Of a stretch of 64,000 nucleotides of DNA, positions 50,968 to 58,866 are shown in pieces. This DNA is from JBNFVY01 sp049943335 (lineage in GTDB: Bacteria > Pseudomonadota > Alphaproteobacteria > Rhodobacterales > Rhodobacteraceae). The translations under genes were made by a program, and so were the position numbers. Numbering within the stretch: the stretch's first letter is position 1; the number at the start of each line of letters is the position of its first letter. The stretch is from contig NZ_JBNFVY010000001.1 in assembly GCF_049943335.1 (NCBI RefSeq), forward strand, positions 310,001 to 374,000, written 5' to 3'. Under the pieces are notes generated by a model, which saw nothing but the letters and a program-made list of their open reading frames with translations, searched no databases and was not told the origin of the DNA.

Positions 50968-51933
50968 ATGCCACGCCCCACGCTCTATATCCATGTCGGC
51001 CTGCCCAAAACCGGCACGACCAGCTTTCAGGTTTTTTGCATGCGCAATCGGGCTTGGTTGGCCGAGCAAGGGATTTGCTATCCACCGACAATGTGCGCGC
51101 CGCATCCCACTGCCTCGCAGCATCGATACGTAAATTCAGCGATGCGCGCGTCTTTGCAAAGCGGCAGCGCCACCAATGTCTTGACCCGGCTGACCCAGGA
51201 TATTCTGGAATCGGGTCTTCCACGGGCGCTGATTTCAGAAGAACAGTTCAGCTACGATAGCTTCCTTTCAGCGCCGTTCTTGGGTGCGCTGAGGTCCAGT
51301 TTCGATTGCCGGATCTTGCTGGTTTTGCGCCGTCAGGACAGGTGGGCTGAATCCATGTATGCCCAAGCGGTTCGCGGTGGATACAAGCACAGTTTCCAGA
51401 CCTTCTTGGGGGCGGGCGCGACGCGCGAACGTCTTGATCACCACGGCCTCGTCGCGCTCTGGGAGGAAGCGTTCGGCCCGGGAAACGTGAACACCCTGAC
51501 ATATCCCGAGGATGGTTCATCCAGTCTGGACCTATTGCTTGGCTTTCTGGAACTGGCCCCTTGCGTGCAAGCTACGGATGACCGCTTCAACGTCTCTCTC
51601 GGCGCAGAAGCAATAGCATTCATCCGTGCGCTTGACCTGCCAAAGGACGCCTATGGGTTCTTTAATCAGTCTTTTTCCAAGATGTTGCGGGACCTGACCG
51701 ATCCCACTCCGTTTTCCGGGTTTGATCCTGCAGCACGTGCCGAATTTTTCGCACGGTGGACAGGCGCAAGTGCGACGTTCAACGATGAACCGCCCCTCAC
51801 CACGCTCGACATGTCAAAACCGCGCCAGCGCGAACTTTTACAGCGCCTTGTCGGTGCGTGTGATACGCGGATGTCCATTCCTGAATTGACCCGGCGACTG
51901 GCGCAGGCATCCCAAGCGGACCGGGCTGCGTGA
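50968..51933 (+). CDS. sulfotransferase family protein
   Basis: This is a 321-residue protein. The 5'-phosphosulfate loop is LYIHVGLPKTGTTSFQVF at residues 6-23 and the 3'-phosphate segment RILLVLRRQDRWAESMYAQAVRGG. Further, ALISEEQFSYDSF and LDHHGLVALWEEAFGPGNVNTLTYPED are typical of bacterial glycan sulfotransferases. It overlaps the following RgpF-like gene by one base (TGATG), the second case in this window of a sulfotransferase coupled to an RgpF-like gene. Confidence 0.87.
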   Translation: MPRPTLYIHVGLPKTGTTSFQVFCMRNRAWLAEQGICYPPTMCAPHPTASQHRYVNSAMRASLQSGSATNVLTRLTQDILESGLPRALISEEQFSYDSFLSAPFLGALRSSFDCRILLVLRRQDRWAESMYAQAVRGGYKHSFQTFLGAGATRERLDHHGLVALWEEAFGPGNVNTLTYPEDGSSSLDLLLGFLELAPCVQATDDRFNVSLGAEAIAFIRALDLPKDAYGFFNQSFSKMLRDLTDPTPFSGFDPAARAEFFARWTGASATFNDEPPLTTLDMSKPRQRELLQRLVGACDTRMSIPELTRRLAQASQADRAA

Positions 51934-53435
51934 TGCGGTATCTGATCTATTTTGCCTACCATCCGTTAGGCATCATCGAACCCCATGTGCACCAAACTTT
52001 GGATCATCTGCGCGCCCACTTTGATCACATCCACCTGGTGCATAATGGTCCTATCGCTGGCAAGCGGCCGTCTGCGGCTGACACGGTGCAAGAACGCGAA
52101 AACGCGGGGTTCGATGTAGGGGCCTACAAGGCTGCGTTGGCGACTATCCCGCCGGCAGTGTTCAACAGCATTTCTGAACTGACCCTGGCCAACTACACGT
52201 TTTTTGTTCGTCAATCTCTCGACCCCGTATTCGAGTGGGCCAATCAACAGGACGTGGATTTTTGGGGGATTTCGGCCCATGGGCAACTGACGCCCAACCC
52301 ATTTACCGGGGACGGGGTCCTACCGTATCACCTCAATTCGCATTGGATATCGGTTCGGTCGAAAATGCTCGTGAGCGGCGATTTTTCCGCTTGGTGGCAG
52401 CGTTTGCCGGAAATCACCAGCTATGAAGACTCGGTTCAATTTCACGAAAGCCGCTTCACGGACCATTTCGCAAAGCGCGGCTATCGCCACGCGGCCTATG
52501 TTCAGCCCACGGATTGTGCGTACCAAGTGTTCGACCGGGCGCATGACCCCACGGTGCCGATTCTGAAGCGCCGCCTGTTTTATCACCAGCCCACTCTTTA
52601 CGGCGACATCAACGGGACGAACCCCCGCCAAGCGCTGGAAAACAGCGCAACGGATCCATCCGTGGCCTTTGGGTCGGTCATGCGAGAAGCGCCGCCCGAG
52701 ATCATCTATCGGAATGCGGATCTGTTGTTTGTCGTGCCTGACGCGAATTTCGGTGATGTGGATTGCCCGCCCATCAAGACCGTTGTGGCAGCCGGGGCCG
52801 AGCTGCCCGACCTGCCAATCACGGTGGAGGTTTGCGATCCAACCGACCTCGGGCCCGATGAGCCGGCCCTGTACATCGGACCCGGACCTATTCAGCAAAA
52901 GGAACACGGGCTTGATCACTTGGCACGGGACGCAACGGTGTGTCTCCATGCGCAGCAGGTCATTGCGCGCCCGGGAATTGGTCTGGCGCTGCCGGTGTTG
53001 CAAAGTCACGGCCCGGATGGTGAAATCGGCTTTGCGCCTTTTTCCACCAGCGGCATCGCGTGGGCCCGTGGGCATGTTCTTCAGCGCGCCGCCAAAGCAG
53101 ATGTCGCCGATCTGCCAGAGATCGCGGCTACCTTGGGATTGGCAACGGCCTGTGTTTCAAACACGGCGTCGTTGCCTCGAAACTATGTCAAGCTAGAGGC
53201 CCGACATGGTGCGTTGACTGCCGCTATCGGCAAGAAAAACCCATACGAAGCGCAAGCATTCCTGCACCACTTGATTGAGCTGGCATCCTCGGAAGGCGTC
53301 GAAAAAGCCCGCGCTGAACTTGCAAAGCAAGCCCACGATTTCGGGTTCAAAGCAGGGTTTGACCAGGGGTTCGATGCCGGGTTCAAAGACGGTTGGGCCA
53401 AGGCACGGCGCCCCATTTGGCGGCGCCGTGCCTAG
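51933..53435 (+). CDS. RgpF-like glycan synthesis protein with C-terminal Gly/Phe repeat tail
   Basis: This is a 500-residue protein. MRYLIYFAYHPLGIIEPHV, DHIHLVHNGPIAGKRPSA, RENAGFDVGAYKAAL, YTFFVRQSLDPVFEWA, DFWGISAHG and HLNSHWISVRSKMLVSGDFSAWW match the rhamnan synthesis F family (glycosyltransferase-like). A GTG three bases upstream is an alternative start. At the C-terminus a helical tail repeats GFxxGF: GFKAGFDQGFDAGFKDGW, followed by a very basic end RRPIWRRRA. The stop shares CTAG with the aroC stop on the other strand. The last codons form a strong inverted repeat. Confidence 0.82.
   Translation: MRYLIYFAYHPLGIIEPHVHQTLDHLRAHFDHIHLVHNGPIAGKRPSAADTVQERENAGFDVGAYKAALATIPPAVFNSISELTLANYTFFVRQSLDPVFEWANQQDVDFWGISAHGQLTPNPFTGDGVLPYHLNSHWISVRSKMLVSGDFSAWWQRLPEITSYEDSVQFHESRFTDHFAKRGYRHAAYVQPTDCAYQVFDRAHDPTVPILKRRLFYHQPTLYGDINGTNPRQALENSATDPSVAFGSVMREAPPEIIYRNADLLFVVPDANFGDVDCPPIKTVVAAGAELPDLPITVEVCDPTDLGPDEPALYIGPGPIQQKEHGLDHLARDATVCLHAQQVIARPGIGLALPVLQSHGPDGEIGFAPFSTSGIAWARGHVLQRAAKADVADLPEIAATLGLATACVSNTASLPRNYVKLEARHGALTAAIGKKNPYEAQAFLHHLIELASSEGVEKARAELAKQAHDFGFKAGFDQGFDAGFKDGWAKARRPIWRRRA
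53401..53433. terminator. inverted repeat at the convergent ends of the RgpF-like gene and aroC
   Basis: AGGCACGGCGCC and GGCGCCGTGCCT form a perfect 12-bp stem with a 9-base loop. It lies inside the last codons of the plus-strand gene and just after the minus-strand aroC stop. No T-run is present on either side. Position between convergent genes suggests a transcript-end element shared by both. Confidence 0.5.
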
Positions 53436-54538
53436 CCGATATTGCCGCGTGGGCCGTCGCCCACTTGCCCGCGGTGCAATAGCAGGTGATCCAGCACCAC
53501 GCAGGCCATCATCGCTTCGCCCACGGGCACGGCCCGAATGCCAACGCAGGGATCGTGGCGCCCCTTGGTGATGATTTCTGTCGCGGTTCCTGACTTTGTG
53601 ATGGTCTGGCGCGGCTTGAGGATCGACGACGTTGGCTTGACCGCAAAGCGCACGACAAGGTCCTGCCCGGTAGAAATGCCGCCCAGGATGCCGCCCGCGT
53701 GGTTCGACGAAAAGACGGGCTGCCCATCGTTCCCCAGAAAGATCTCGTCTGCATTCTGTTCGCCGGTAAGTTCAGCAGCGGCCATGCCTTCGCCTATTTC
53801 CACACCTTTCACCGCATTGATCGACATCATCGCAGCGGCCAGATCCGTATCCAGTTTGCCATAGATCGGTGCGCCCAGTCCGGCTGGAACGCCCGCTGCA
53901 ATGACTTCGCAAACAGCGCCAACGGAATTGCCGGATTTGCGCAAGCCGTCCAGATACTCTGCCCAGTCCTGTGCCGCGTTGGCATCGGGCACCCAAAACG
54001 GGTTGTTTTCGATCTCGGACAAATCGATCGCGTCGCGATTGATCTTGTGTGGGCCCATTTGAACCATGTAGCCGACGATTTTCACCTGGGGGGCCAGCAC
54101 ACCCAACGCGGCGCGCGCGATGCCCCCGGCCGCGACACGTGCGGCTGTTTCGCGCGCTGACGACCGGCCACCTCCGCGCGGATCGCGAATACCGTATTTT
54201 TGCCAGTAGGTAATATCGGCATGTCCGGGACGAAACTTTTCCGCGATGTCTCCGTAGTCCTTGGATCGCTGGTCGGTGTTGCGGATCATCAATTGTATCG
54301 GGGTGCCGGTCGTCTGCCCTTCGTAGACACCGGACAGGATTTCGACCTGATCCGGTTCACGCCGTTGGGTCGTATACTTGGATGTACCGGGCTTGCGGCG
54401 ATCCAGCCAATGCTGGAGCATGGGCTCATCGATTTCGACGCCGGGGGGGCAGCCGTCCACCGTCGCGCCAAGCGCCGGGCCGTGACTTTCGCCCCAGGTC
54501 GTGACCCGAAACAAATGCCCAAAGGTATTGATCGACAT
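53432..54538 (-). CDS. aroC: chorismate synthase
   Basis: This 368-residue enzyme makes chorismate from EPSP with reduced FMN, the last shikimate step. The ATG at 54538 (MSINTFGHLFRVTTWGESHGPALG) gives the family N-terminus with the GESHG signature; the long upstream frame runs into the riboswitch region. RPGHADITYWQKYGIRDPRGGGRSSARETAARVAAG and SSNHAGGILGGISTGQDLVVRFAVKPTSSI are conserved. Length is normal. It is divergent from thiBPQ and not functionally related to it. Confidence 0.96.
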   Translation of the reverse strand: MSINTFGHLFRVTTWGESHGPALGATVDGCPPGVEIDEPMLQHWLDRRKPGTSKYTTQRREPDQVEILSGVYEGQTTGTPIQLMIRNTDQRSKDYGDIAEKFRPGHADITYWQKYGIRDPRGGGRSSARETAARVAAGGIARAALGVLAPQVKIVGYMVQMGPHKINRDAIDLSEIENNPFWVPDANAAQDWAEYLDGLRKSGNSVGAVCEVIAAGVPAGLGAPIYGKLDTDLAAAMMSINAVKGVEIGEGMAAAELTGEQNADEIFLGNDGQPVFSSNHAGGILGGISTGQDLVVRFAVKPTSSILKPRQTITKSGTATEIITKGRHDPCVGIRAVPVGEAMMACVVLDHLLLHRGQVGDGPRGNIG

Positions 54539-54706
54539 GGGTGCCCCCCTGAAAATTCCGATCTGATCTAGCGCATGCCAGCCACAAGAGCAATCCGACC
54601 GATTGCGCATCAAGCCACGCCGCACGCTGAATGCCCTGCGGGTACCGGTGCTGCGTCGCGGGGGTATCGCCTTGCAGCTTGGCTCGGGCCGCACTAGGTT
54701 TACGCC

Positions 54707-54792
54707 CACCTCGGGGTGCTGTCCTGTGCAGCTGAGATGCCTATCCGGCGAACCCGTTGAACCTGAACCGGCTAACACCGGCGGAGGGAAGG
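54707..54792 (+). promoter_or_regulatory. TPP riboswitch (THI element)
   Basis: TCGGGGTGC, then GCTGAGA, then ACCCGTTGAACCTGA and CCGGCTAACACCGGCGGAGGGA are the conserved strands of the thiamine-pyrophosphate aptamer in order. It lies 54 bases before the thiB start. In proteobacteria TPP binding usually hides the ribosome-binding site or stops transcription, so thiBPQ should be repressed by thiamine. The remaining 54539-54700 has no recognised gene. Confidence 0.95.
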
Positions 54793-54845
54793 TGATTGGC
54801 CGTGCGCCGCCCTTGCTCCGCCCGCAATTTGGAAGGAGCGTTCCA

Positions 54846-55820
54846 ATGAGAACCATCACTTTCGCTGCGGGTATTGCACTGATCGCCACCATGGCGCAGT
54901 CCGATACCCTGACCGTCTATGCGCCCGATTATTTCGGCTCGCAATGGGGGCCAGGCCCCGCGATCGAAGCGGCGTTCGAGACCAAGTGTGGCTGTGATCT
55001 GGAATATCTGACTGGCGATGTGATGCCACGTTTGGCGCTAGAAGGGCAAAACACAAAGGCCGATGTCGTGATCGGTCTGTCCCAGGATGAAACCGCGCGC
55101 GCGCGGGGCACCGGATTGTTCGCCCCGCACGGTGTGGACACCGCCCCGCTGACGTTGCCGGTCGATTGGACGGATACCGATTTCCTGCCGTTCGACTGGT
55201 CTTATGTGGCCTTTGTCTACGACAACACGAAAATGGATGGCCCGACTTCATTCGAAGCGCTTCTGAACCTGCCGGACGAAACACGCATTGTGATTCAGGA
55301 CCCGCGCGCGTCGGTGTCCGGCCAGGCCCTGCTCATGTGGGTCAAGGCCCTGTACGCGGACGACGCGGCTGGCGCGTGGGAACGGTTGGCCCCCAAGATT
55401 CTGACCGTAACGAAAGGCTGGTCCGAGGCGTACGGTCTGTTCACTGACGGGGAAGCAGACATGGTTTTGTCCTTCACCACGTCGCCCGCTTATCACGTCA
55501 TTGCCGAAGGAGACGAAACCAAGTCGGCCGCAATATTCGACGAGGGGCACTACCTGTATGTCGAACTGGCTGGGAAAATCGCCGGAACAGACAATCCGGA
55601 CCTTGCCGATCAATTCATGGATTTCATCATGACGCCAGAATTCCAGACGATCATTCCGCAGGGCAACTGGTCATATCCGGCGGCGCTGGATCGCGCGCAA
55701 TGGCCGCAAGGGTTCCAGGATTTGCCGATGCCGGACAAAGCGATCTTCTTCGACGAGACCAAGGTGTCCGAAGTCCGCAGCCAAGCGTTGGATGAATGGC
55801 GCGCCGCCCTGTCGCGATAA
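54846..55820 (+). CDS. thiB: thiamine ABC transporter substrate-binding protein
   Basis: This is a 324-residue periplasmic protein. The ATG at 54846 follows GGAAGGAG and opens the signal peptide MRTITFAAGIALIATMAQS; the longer frame would read through the riboswitch. LTVYAPDYFGSQWGPGPAIEAAFE, DVVIGLSQDETARARGTGLF, FDWSYVAFVYDN and PAYHVIAEGDETKSAAIFDEGHYLYVE match ThiB/TbpA. It delivers thiamine and its phosphates to ThiPQ. The end overlaps the thiP start by 25 bases. Confidence 0.95.
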   Translation: MRTITFAAGIALIATMAQSDTLTVYAPDYFGSQWGPGPAIEAAFETKCGCDLEYLTGDVMPRLALEGQNTKADVVIGLSQDETARARGTGLFAPHGVDTAPLTLPVDWTDTDFLPFDWSYVAFVYDNTKMDGPTSFEALLNLPDETRIVIQDPRASVSGQALLMWVKALYADDAAGAWERLAPKILTVTKGWSEAYGLFTDGEADMVLSFTTSPAYHVIAEGDETKSAAIFDEGHYLYVELAGKIAGTDNPDLADQFMDFIMTPEFQTIIPQGNWSYPAALDRAQWPQGFQDLPMPDKAIFFDETKVSEVRSQALDEWRAALSR

Positions 55821-57349
55821 CCGTTGCCAGCGCGGTTTCCGCCGCGCTGGTCCTGGGGTTGACCTTGGGCACCATCGGCGCCGTGGCCGCGCGCGCCGAT
55901 GGATTTGCATTTAATCCTGCGGATTGGGGCGCCTTGTGGTTCACGGTTTGGCAGGCTTTGGTCTCAGCTTTGCTGTCTGTCGGCTTTGCTGTTCCGCTGG
56001 CCCGGGCGTTGGCGCGCAGGACATTTCCGGGCAGGCCCGGCCTGATCGCTGTCATGGGCGCACCATTCATTCTGCCCGTGATCGTGGCGGTTCTTGGGTT
56101 GCTTGCGGTGTTCGGGCGGGGCGGTTGGGCGAACGCCGCCCTGGGTGCGATGGGTCTGCCGCAAATATCGATCTACGGCATCGACGGTGTCTTACTGGCG
56201 CATGTGTTCTTCAACCTGCCCTTGGCGACGCGATTGATCCTGCAAGGCTGGGCCACGGTCCCGTCCGAGCATCTGCGGCTTTCGCAGACACTCAATTTCA
56301 GCGGCTATGATCGGTTTCGCATCATCGAATTTCCGATCCTGCGCGAGGTTCTGCCTGGCGCCTTCACGGCCATTTTCGTGATCTGTACGACCAGTTTCGC
56401 GGTCGCCTTGGCGCTAGGGGGCGGTCCCCGCGCGACCACGGTTGAACTGGCGATTTACGAAGCGTTCCGGTTCGATTTCGATTTGGGGCGCGCGTCGATG
56501 TTGGCGGTCGTCCAACTGGGCATCTGCGCCATCGCAGGCATCATCGCAGCTTGGGTTGGCGTGCCAAGGGTCTCTGCTGCGACCTTGGACCGCAAACAGG
56601 TTATTCCTGCCGAAGGGGGTTTGTCACGGGTGGCCGACGCCGCGATCATCATTTGTGGCGCGCTTTTCCTTTTGACCCCGTTGTTGGCGATCGCAATGCG
56701 CGGCCTGCCACAGGTCTTCGACCTGCCCGTGTCAGTCTGGACCGCCGCGTTTCGGTCGCTCATCATGGCGCTTGGTGCGGCCGTGCTCGGCTTGATGATA
56801 TCTTTGCCGCTGGCATTCGCGGCCTCGCGGGCAGGGGGTTGGGGGCGCACGGCCGAGACAGTCGGATTCCTGACGATTGCAGCCTCGCCTCTGGTGATGG
56901 GGATCGGTCTCTTTATCCTTTTGCTTCCGCATGCTGACCCGGTTTCGCTTGCGCTGCCACTTACCGTCATCGTGAATGCGGCAATGGCTTTGCCGTTCAC
57001 GATGCGCGCGTTGACCCCGCCAATTGCGGAAAATACCGCGCGGTTCATGCCCCTGGCCCAAAGTTTGGACATGCCGCCCACAGCCCGGTTGCGGTTGATC
57101 TGGTGGCCCAGGCTGCGACGGCCCATGGGCTTTTCCGCAGGGTTGGCGGCGGCATTGTCGATGGGGGATCTCGGCGTCATCGCCCTGTTCGCAGCGCCCG
57201 ATCAGGCCACATTGCCGTTGCAGATGTACAGGTTGATGTCGGCATATCGCATCGAGGACGCAATGGGCGCGGCGCTCGTGTTGCTTTCGATCAGTCTGGC
57301 GCTCTTTTGGATCCTTGACCGCGGGGGGCGGATCGGTGCTGACACTTAA
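55796..57349 (+). CDS. thiP: thiamine ABC transporter permease
   Basis: This is a 517-residue inner-membrane protein with about 12 helices in two permease halves. The EAA loops are visible as LRLSQTLNFSGYDRFRIIEFPILR (residues ~165-190) and MPLAQSLDMPPTARLRLIWWPRLRRPMGFSAG in the second half. It overlaps thiB and thiQ, a normal arrangement for thiBPQ. It moves thiamine across the inner membrane using ThiQ's ATP hydrolysis. Confidence 0.95.
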   Translation: MARRPVAITVASAVSAALVLGLTLGTIGAVAARADGFAFNPADWGALWFTVWQALVSALLSVGFAVPLARALARRTFPGRPGLIAVMGAPFILPVIVAVLGLLAVFGRGGWANAALGAMGLPQISIYGIDGVLLAHVFFNLPLATRLILQGWATVPSEHLRLSQTLNFSGYDRFRIIEFPILREVLPGAFTAIFVICTTSFAVALALGGGPRATTVELAIYEAFRFDFDLGRASMLAVVQLGICAIAGIIAAWVGVPRVSAATLDRKQVIPAEGGLSRVADAAIIICGALFLLTPLLAIAMRGLPQVFDLPVSVWTAAFRSLIMALGAAVLGLMISLPLAFAASRAGGWGRTAETVGFLTIAASPLVMGIGLFILLLPHADPVSLALPLTVIVNAAMALPFTMRALTPPIAENTARFMPLAQSLDMPPTARLRLIWWPRLRRPMGFSAGLAAALSMGDLGVIALFAAPDQATLPLQMYRLMSAYRIEDAMGAALVLLSISLALFWILDRGGRIGADT

Positions 57350-58010
57350 AGACGTGACAATCAGTTTGGATGATTTCCGCCTGAGCGCAGACCTGGTCGT
57401 TCCGCGTCGCAGCAGGACGGTGGTCCTTGGCCCATCGGGCGCGGGCAAGTCGACCCTGCTTGGGGCGATTGCAGGGTTCATTGCCCCCGAAGGCCTGATC
57501 GCGTGGAACGGCACGGATTTGACCGGGGTGCCCCCGGGAAAGCGCCCGATTGCGATGCTGTTTCAGGACAACAATCTTTTTCCCCACCTGACGGCAGAGC
57601 AGAATGTCGGCCTTGGACTGAACCCGCGGCTGTCTTTGACCGACGCACAGCGCGCGCAAGTGCGCGATGCCCTCATCGCGACCGGTCTGCCCCAGCACGC
57701 TAAGCGCAAACCGGCGCAGCTATCCGGCGGACAGCAAAGCCGCGTCGCACTTGCGCGAATTCTTGTTCAGAATCGGCCGCTCGTTTTATTGGACGAACCT
57801 TTCGCCGCCCTCGGCCCTGCATTGCGGCGTGACATGTTGGATCGGGTCGGCAGGTTGGATGCGACTGTCTTGATGGTGTCGCACAACATGGACGATGCCC
57901 GTCAGTTTGCGACGCATGTCATCTGGCTGGATAACGGGCGGGCGCATCCGCCGCGGCCCACGAAAGCCTTTTTCGACGACCCGCCGCAGGGTCTTGGCGA
58001 TTACGTGTAG
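57336..58010 (+). CDS. thiQ: thiamine ABC transporter ATP-binding protein
   Basis: This is a 224-residue ABC ATPase. The GTG at 57336 (MLTLKDVTISLDDFRL) matches the normal ThiQ start; the longer frame begins seven codons earlier in thiP. Walker A VLGPSGAGKSTLLGAIAGF, Q-loop MLFQDNNLFPHLTAEQNVGLGL, signature QLSGGQQSRVALARIL, Walker B PLVLLDEPFAALGP and H-loop MVSHNMDDA are complete. It powers ThiP, under the TPP riboswitch. Confidence 0.95.
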   Translation: MLTLKDVTISLDDFRLSADLVVPRRSRTVVLGPSGAGKSTLLGAIAGFIAPEGLIAWNGTDLTGVPPGKRPIAMLFQDNNLFPHLTAEQNVGLGLNPRLSLTDAQRAQVRDALIATGLPQHAKRKPAQLSGGQQSRVALARILVQNRPLVLLDEPFAALGPALRRDMLDRVGRLDATVLMVSHNMDDARQFATHVIWLDNGRAHPPRPTKAFFDDPPQGLGDYV

Positions 58011-58013
58011 GGC

Positions 58014-58039
58014 AAAAAAAACGCGCCCCAAGGGGCGCG
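58014..58039 (-). terminator. terminator of the bc1 operon (possibly also for thiQ)
   Basis: CGCGCCCC - AA - GGGGCGCG forms an 8-bp stem, followed on the minus strand by eight T. It lies 25 bases after the cytochrome c1 stop and just after thiQ, so it may serve both directions, though the T-run favours the minus strand. Confidence 0.88.
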
Positions 58040-58063
58040 CTTTCATGACATATCCAACGACGA

Positions 58064-58852
58064 TCAAGCGTCGATCTGTTTGCCTTTGTGCGGCGCCCAC
58101 AGACGTTTGTTCGTCAGGTACAACAGCGTGGTCAGGACCAACAGGAACGTCACCGCAACAAACCCGGCATGCTTGCGCGCCATCATTTTCGGCTCGGCGG
58201 CCCACATCAAGAAGGCGGCCACGTCTTCAGCTTCATGGTGAAGATCAGTCGAATGGCCGTCGGCAAATTCTACGTCGTCACCATACAGGGGCGGTGCCAT
58301 CGCGATCCAGCCGCCGGGGAATGCGGTGTTCTCGTAGAACGTGGTCCCGGCCTGTTCCTTTTCCTCACCGGTGTAACCGGTCAGGATCGAAACGATATAC
58401 TCGGGCCCACCAATGCCTTTGAAGAACTGGTTGATGCCCAAACCGTAAGGCCCGTGGAACCCGGCACGCGACTTGGCCATCAGGCTCAGGTCCGGGGCGG
58501 TTTCCAACGACGAACCGGGGAACTTGTCGTTTGCCGTGGCCGGGCGGTAATCATCCAGTTCGGGATCAAAAACTTCAAATTGAGCGGCATAGGCACGAAC
58601 CTGGTTCTCGGGCAGGCCAACGCCGCCCTCGTCGTGCAGGGTCCGCATCGGAACCTGCTTCAGCCCGTGACAGGCCGAACAGATTTCCGTGTAGACCTGC
58701 AGGCCGCGTTGCAACTGGAACTGGTCGTAGGTGCCGAACGGGCCTTCGAACGAAAAGTCCACGTCGTGGGTGTGACCTTCGCCACCGGCCGCCATGGCAC
58801 CGGTCGCCAGACCAAGCGCCGCGACAACAGACAGGGTAAGTTTCTTCATCAT
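58064..58852 (-). CDS. petC: cytochrome c1 of the bc1 complex
   Basis: This is a 262-residue protein. MMKKLTLSVVAALGLATGAMA is the signal peptide, with AAAGGG before the ATG (a second ATG three bases later is equally possible; the longer frame is not). The haem site is CSACH in TEICSACHGLKQVPMRTL. The axial Met region is probably the GGWIAMAPPL segment. The C-terminal anchor is HAGFVAVTFLLVLTTLLYLTNKRLWAPHKGKQIDA. It passes electrons from the Rieske protein to soluble or membrane cytochrome c. It is the third gene of the operon. Confidence 0.96.
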   Translation of the reverse strand: MMKKLTLSVVAALGLATGAMAAGGEGHTHDVDFSFEGPFGTYDQFQLQRGLQVYTEICSACHGLKQVPMRTLHDEGGVGLPENQVRAYAAQFEVFDPELDDYRPATANDKFPGSSLETAPDLSLMAKSRAGFHGPYGLGINQFFKGIGGPEYIVSILTGYTGEEKEQAGTTFYENTAFPGGWIAMAPPLYGDDVEFADGHSTDLHHEAEDVAAFLMWAAEPKMMARKHAGFVAVTFLLVLTTLLYLTNKRLWAPHKGKQIDA

Positions 58853-58866
58853 AATCCCTTTCCCCC

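Noticed and set aside
54539..54892. N-terminal extension of aroC to 54892
   Set aside because: It runs through the TPP riboswitch and the start of thiB on the other strand; the ATG at 54538 begins the conserved chorismate synthase sequence.
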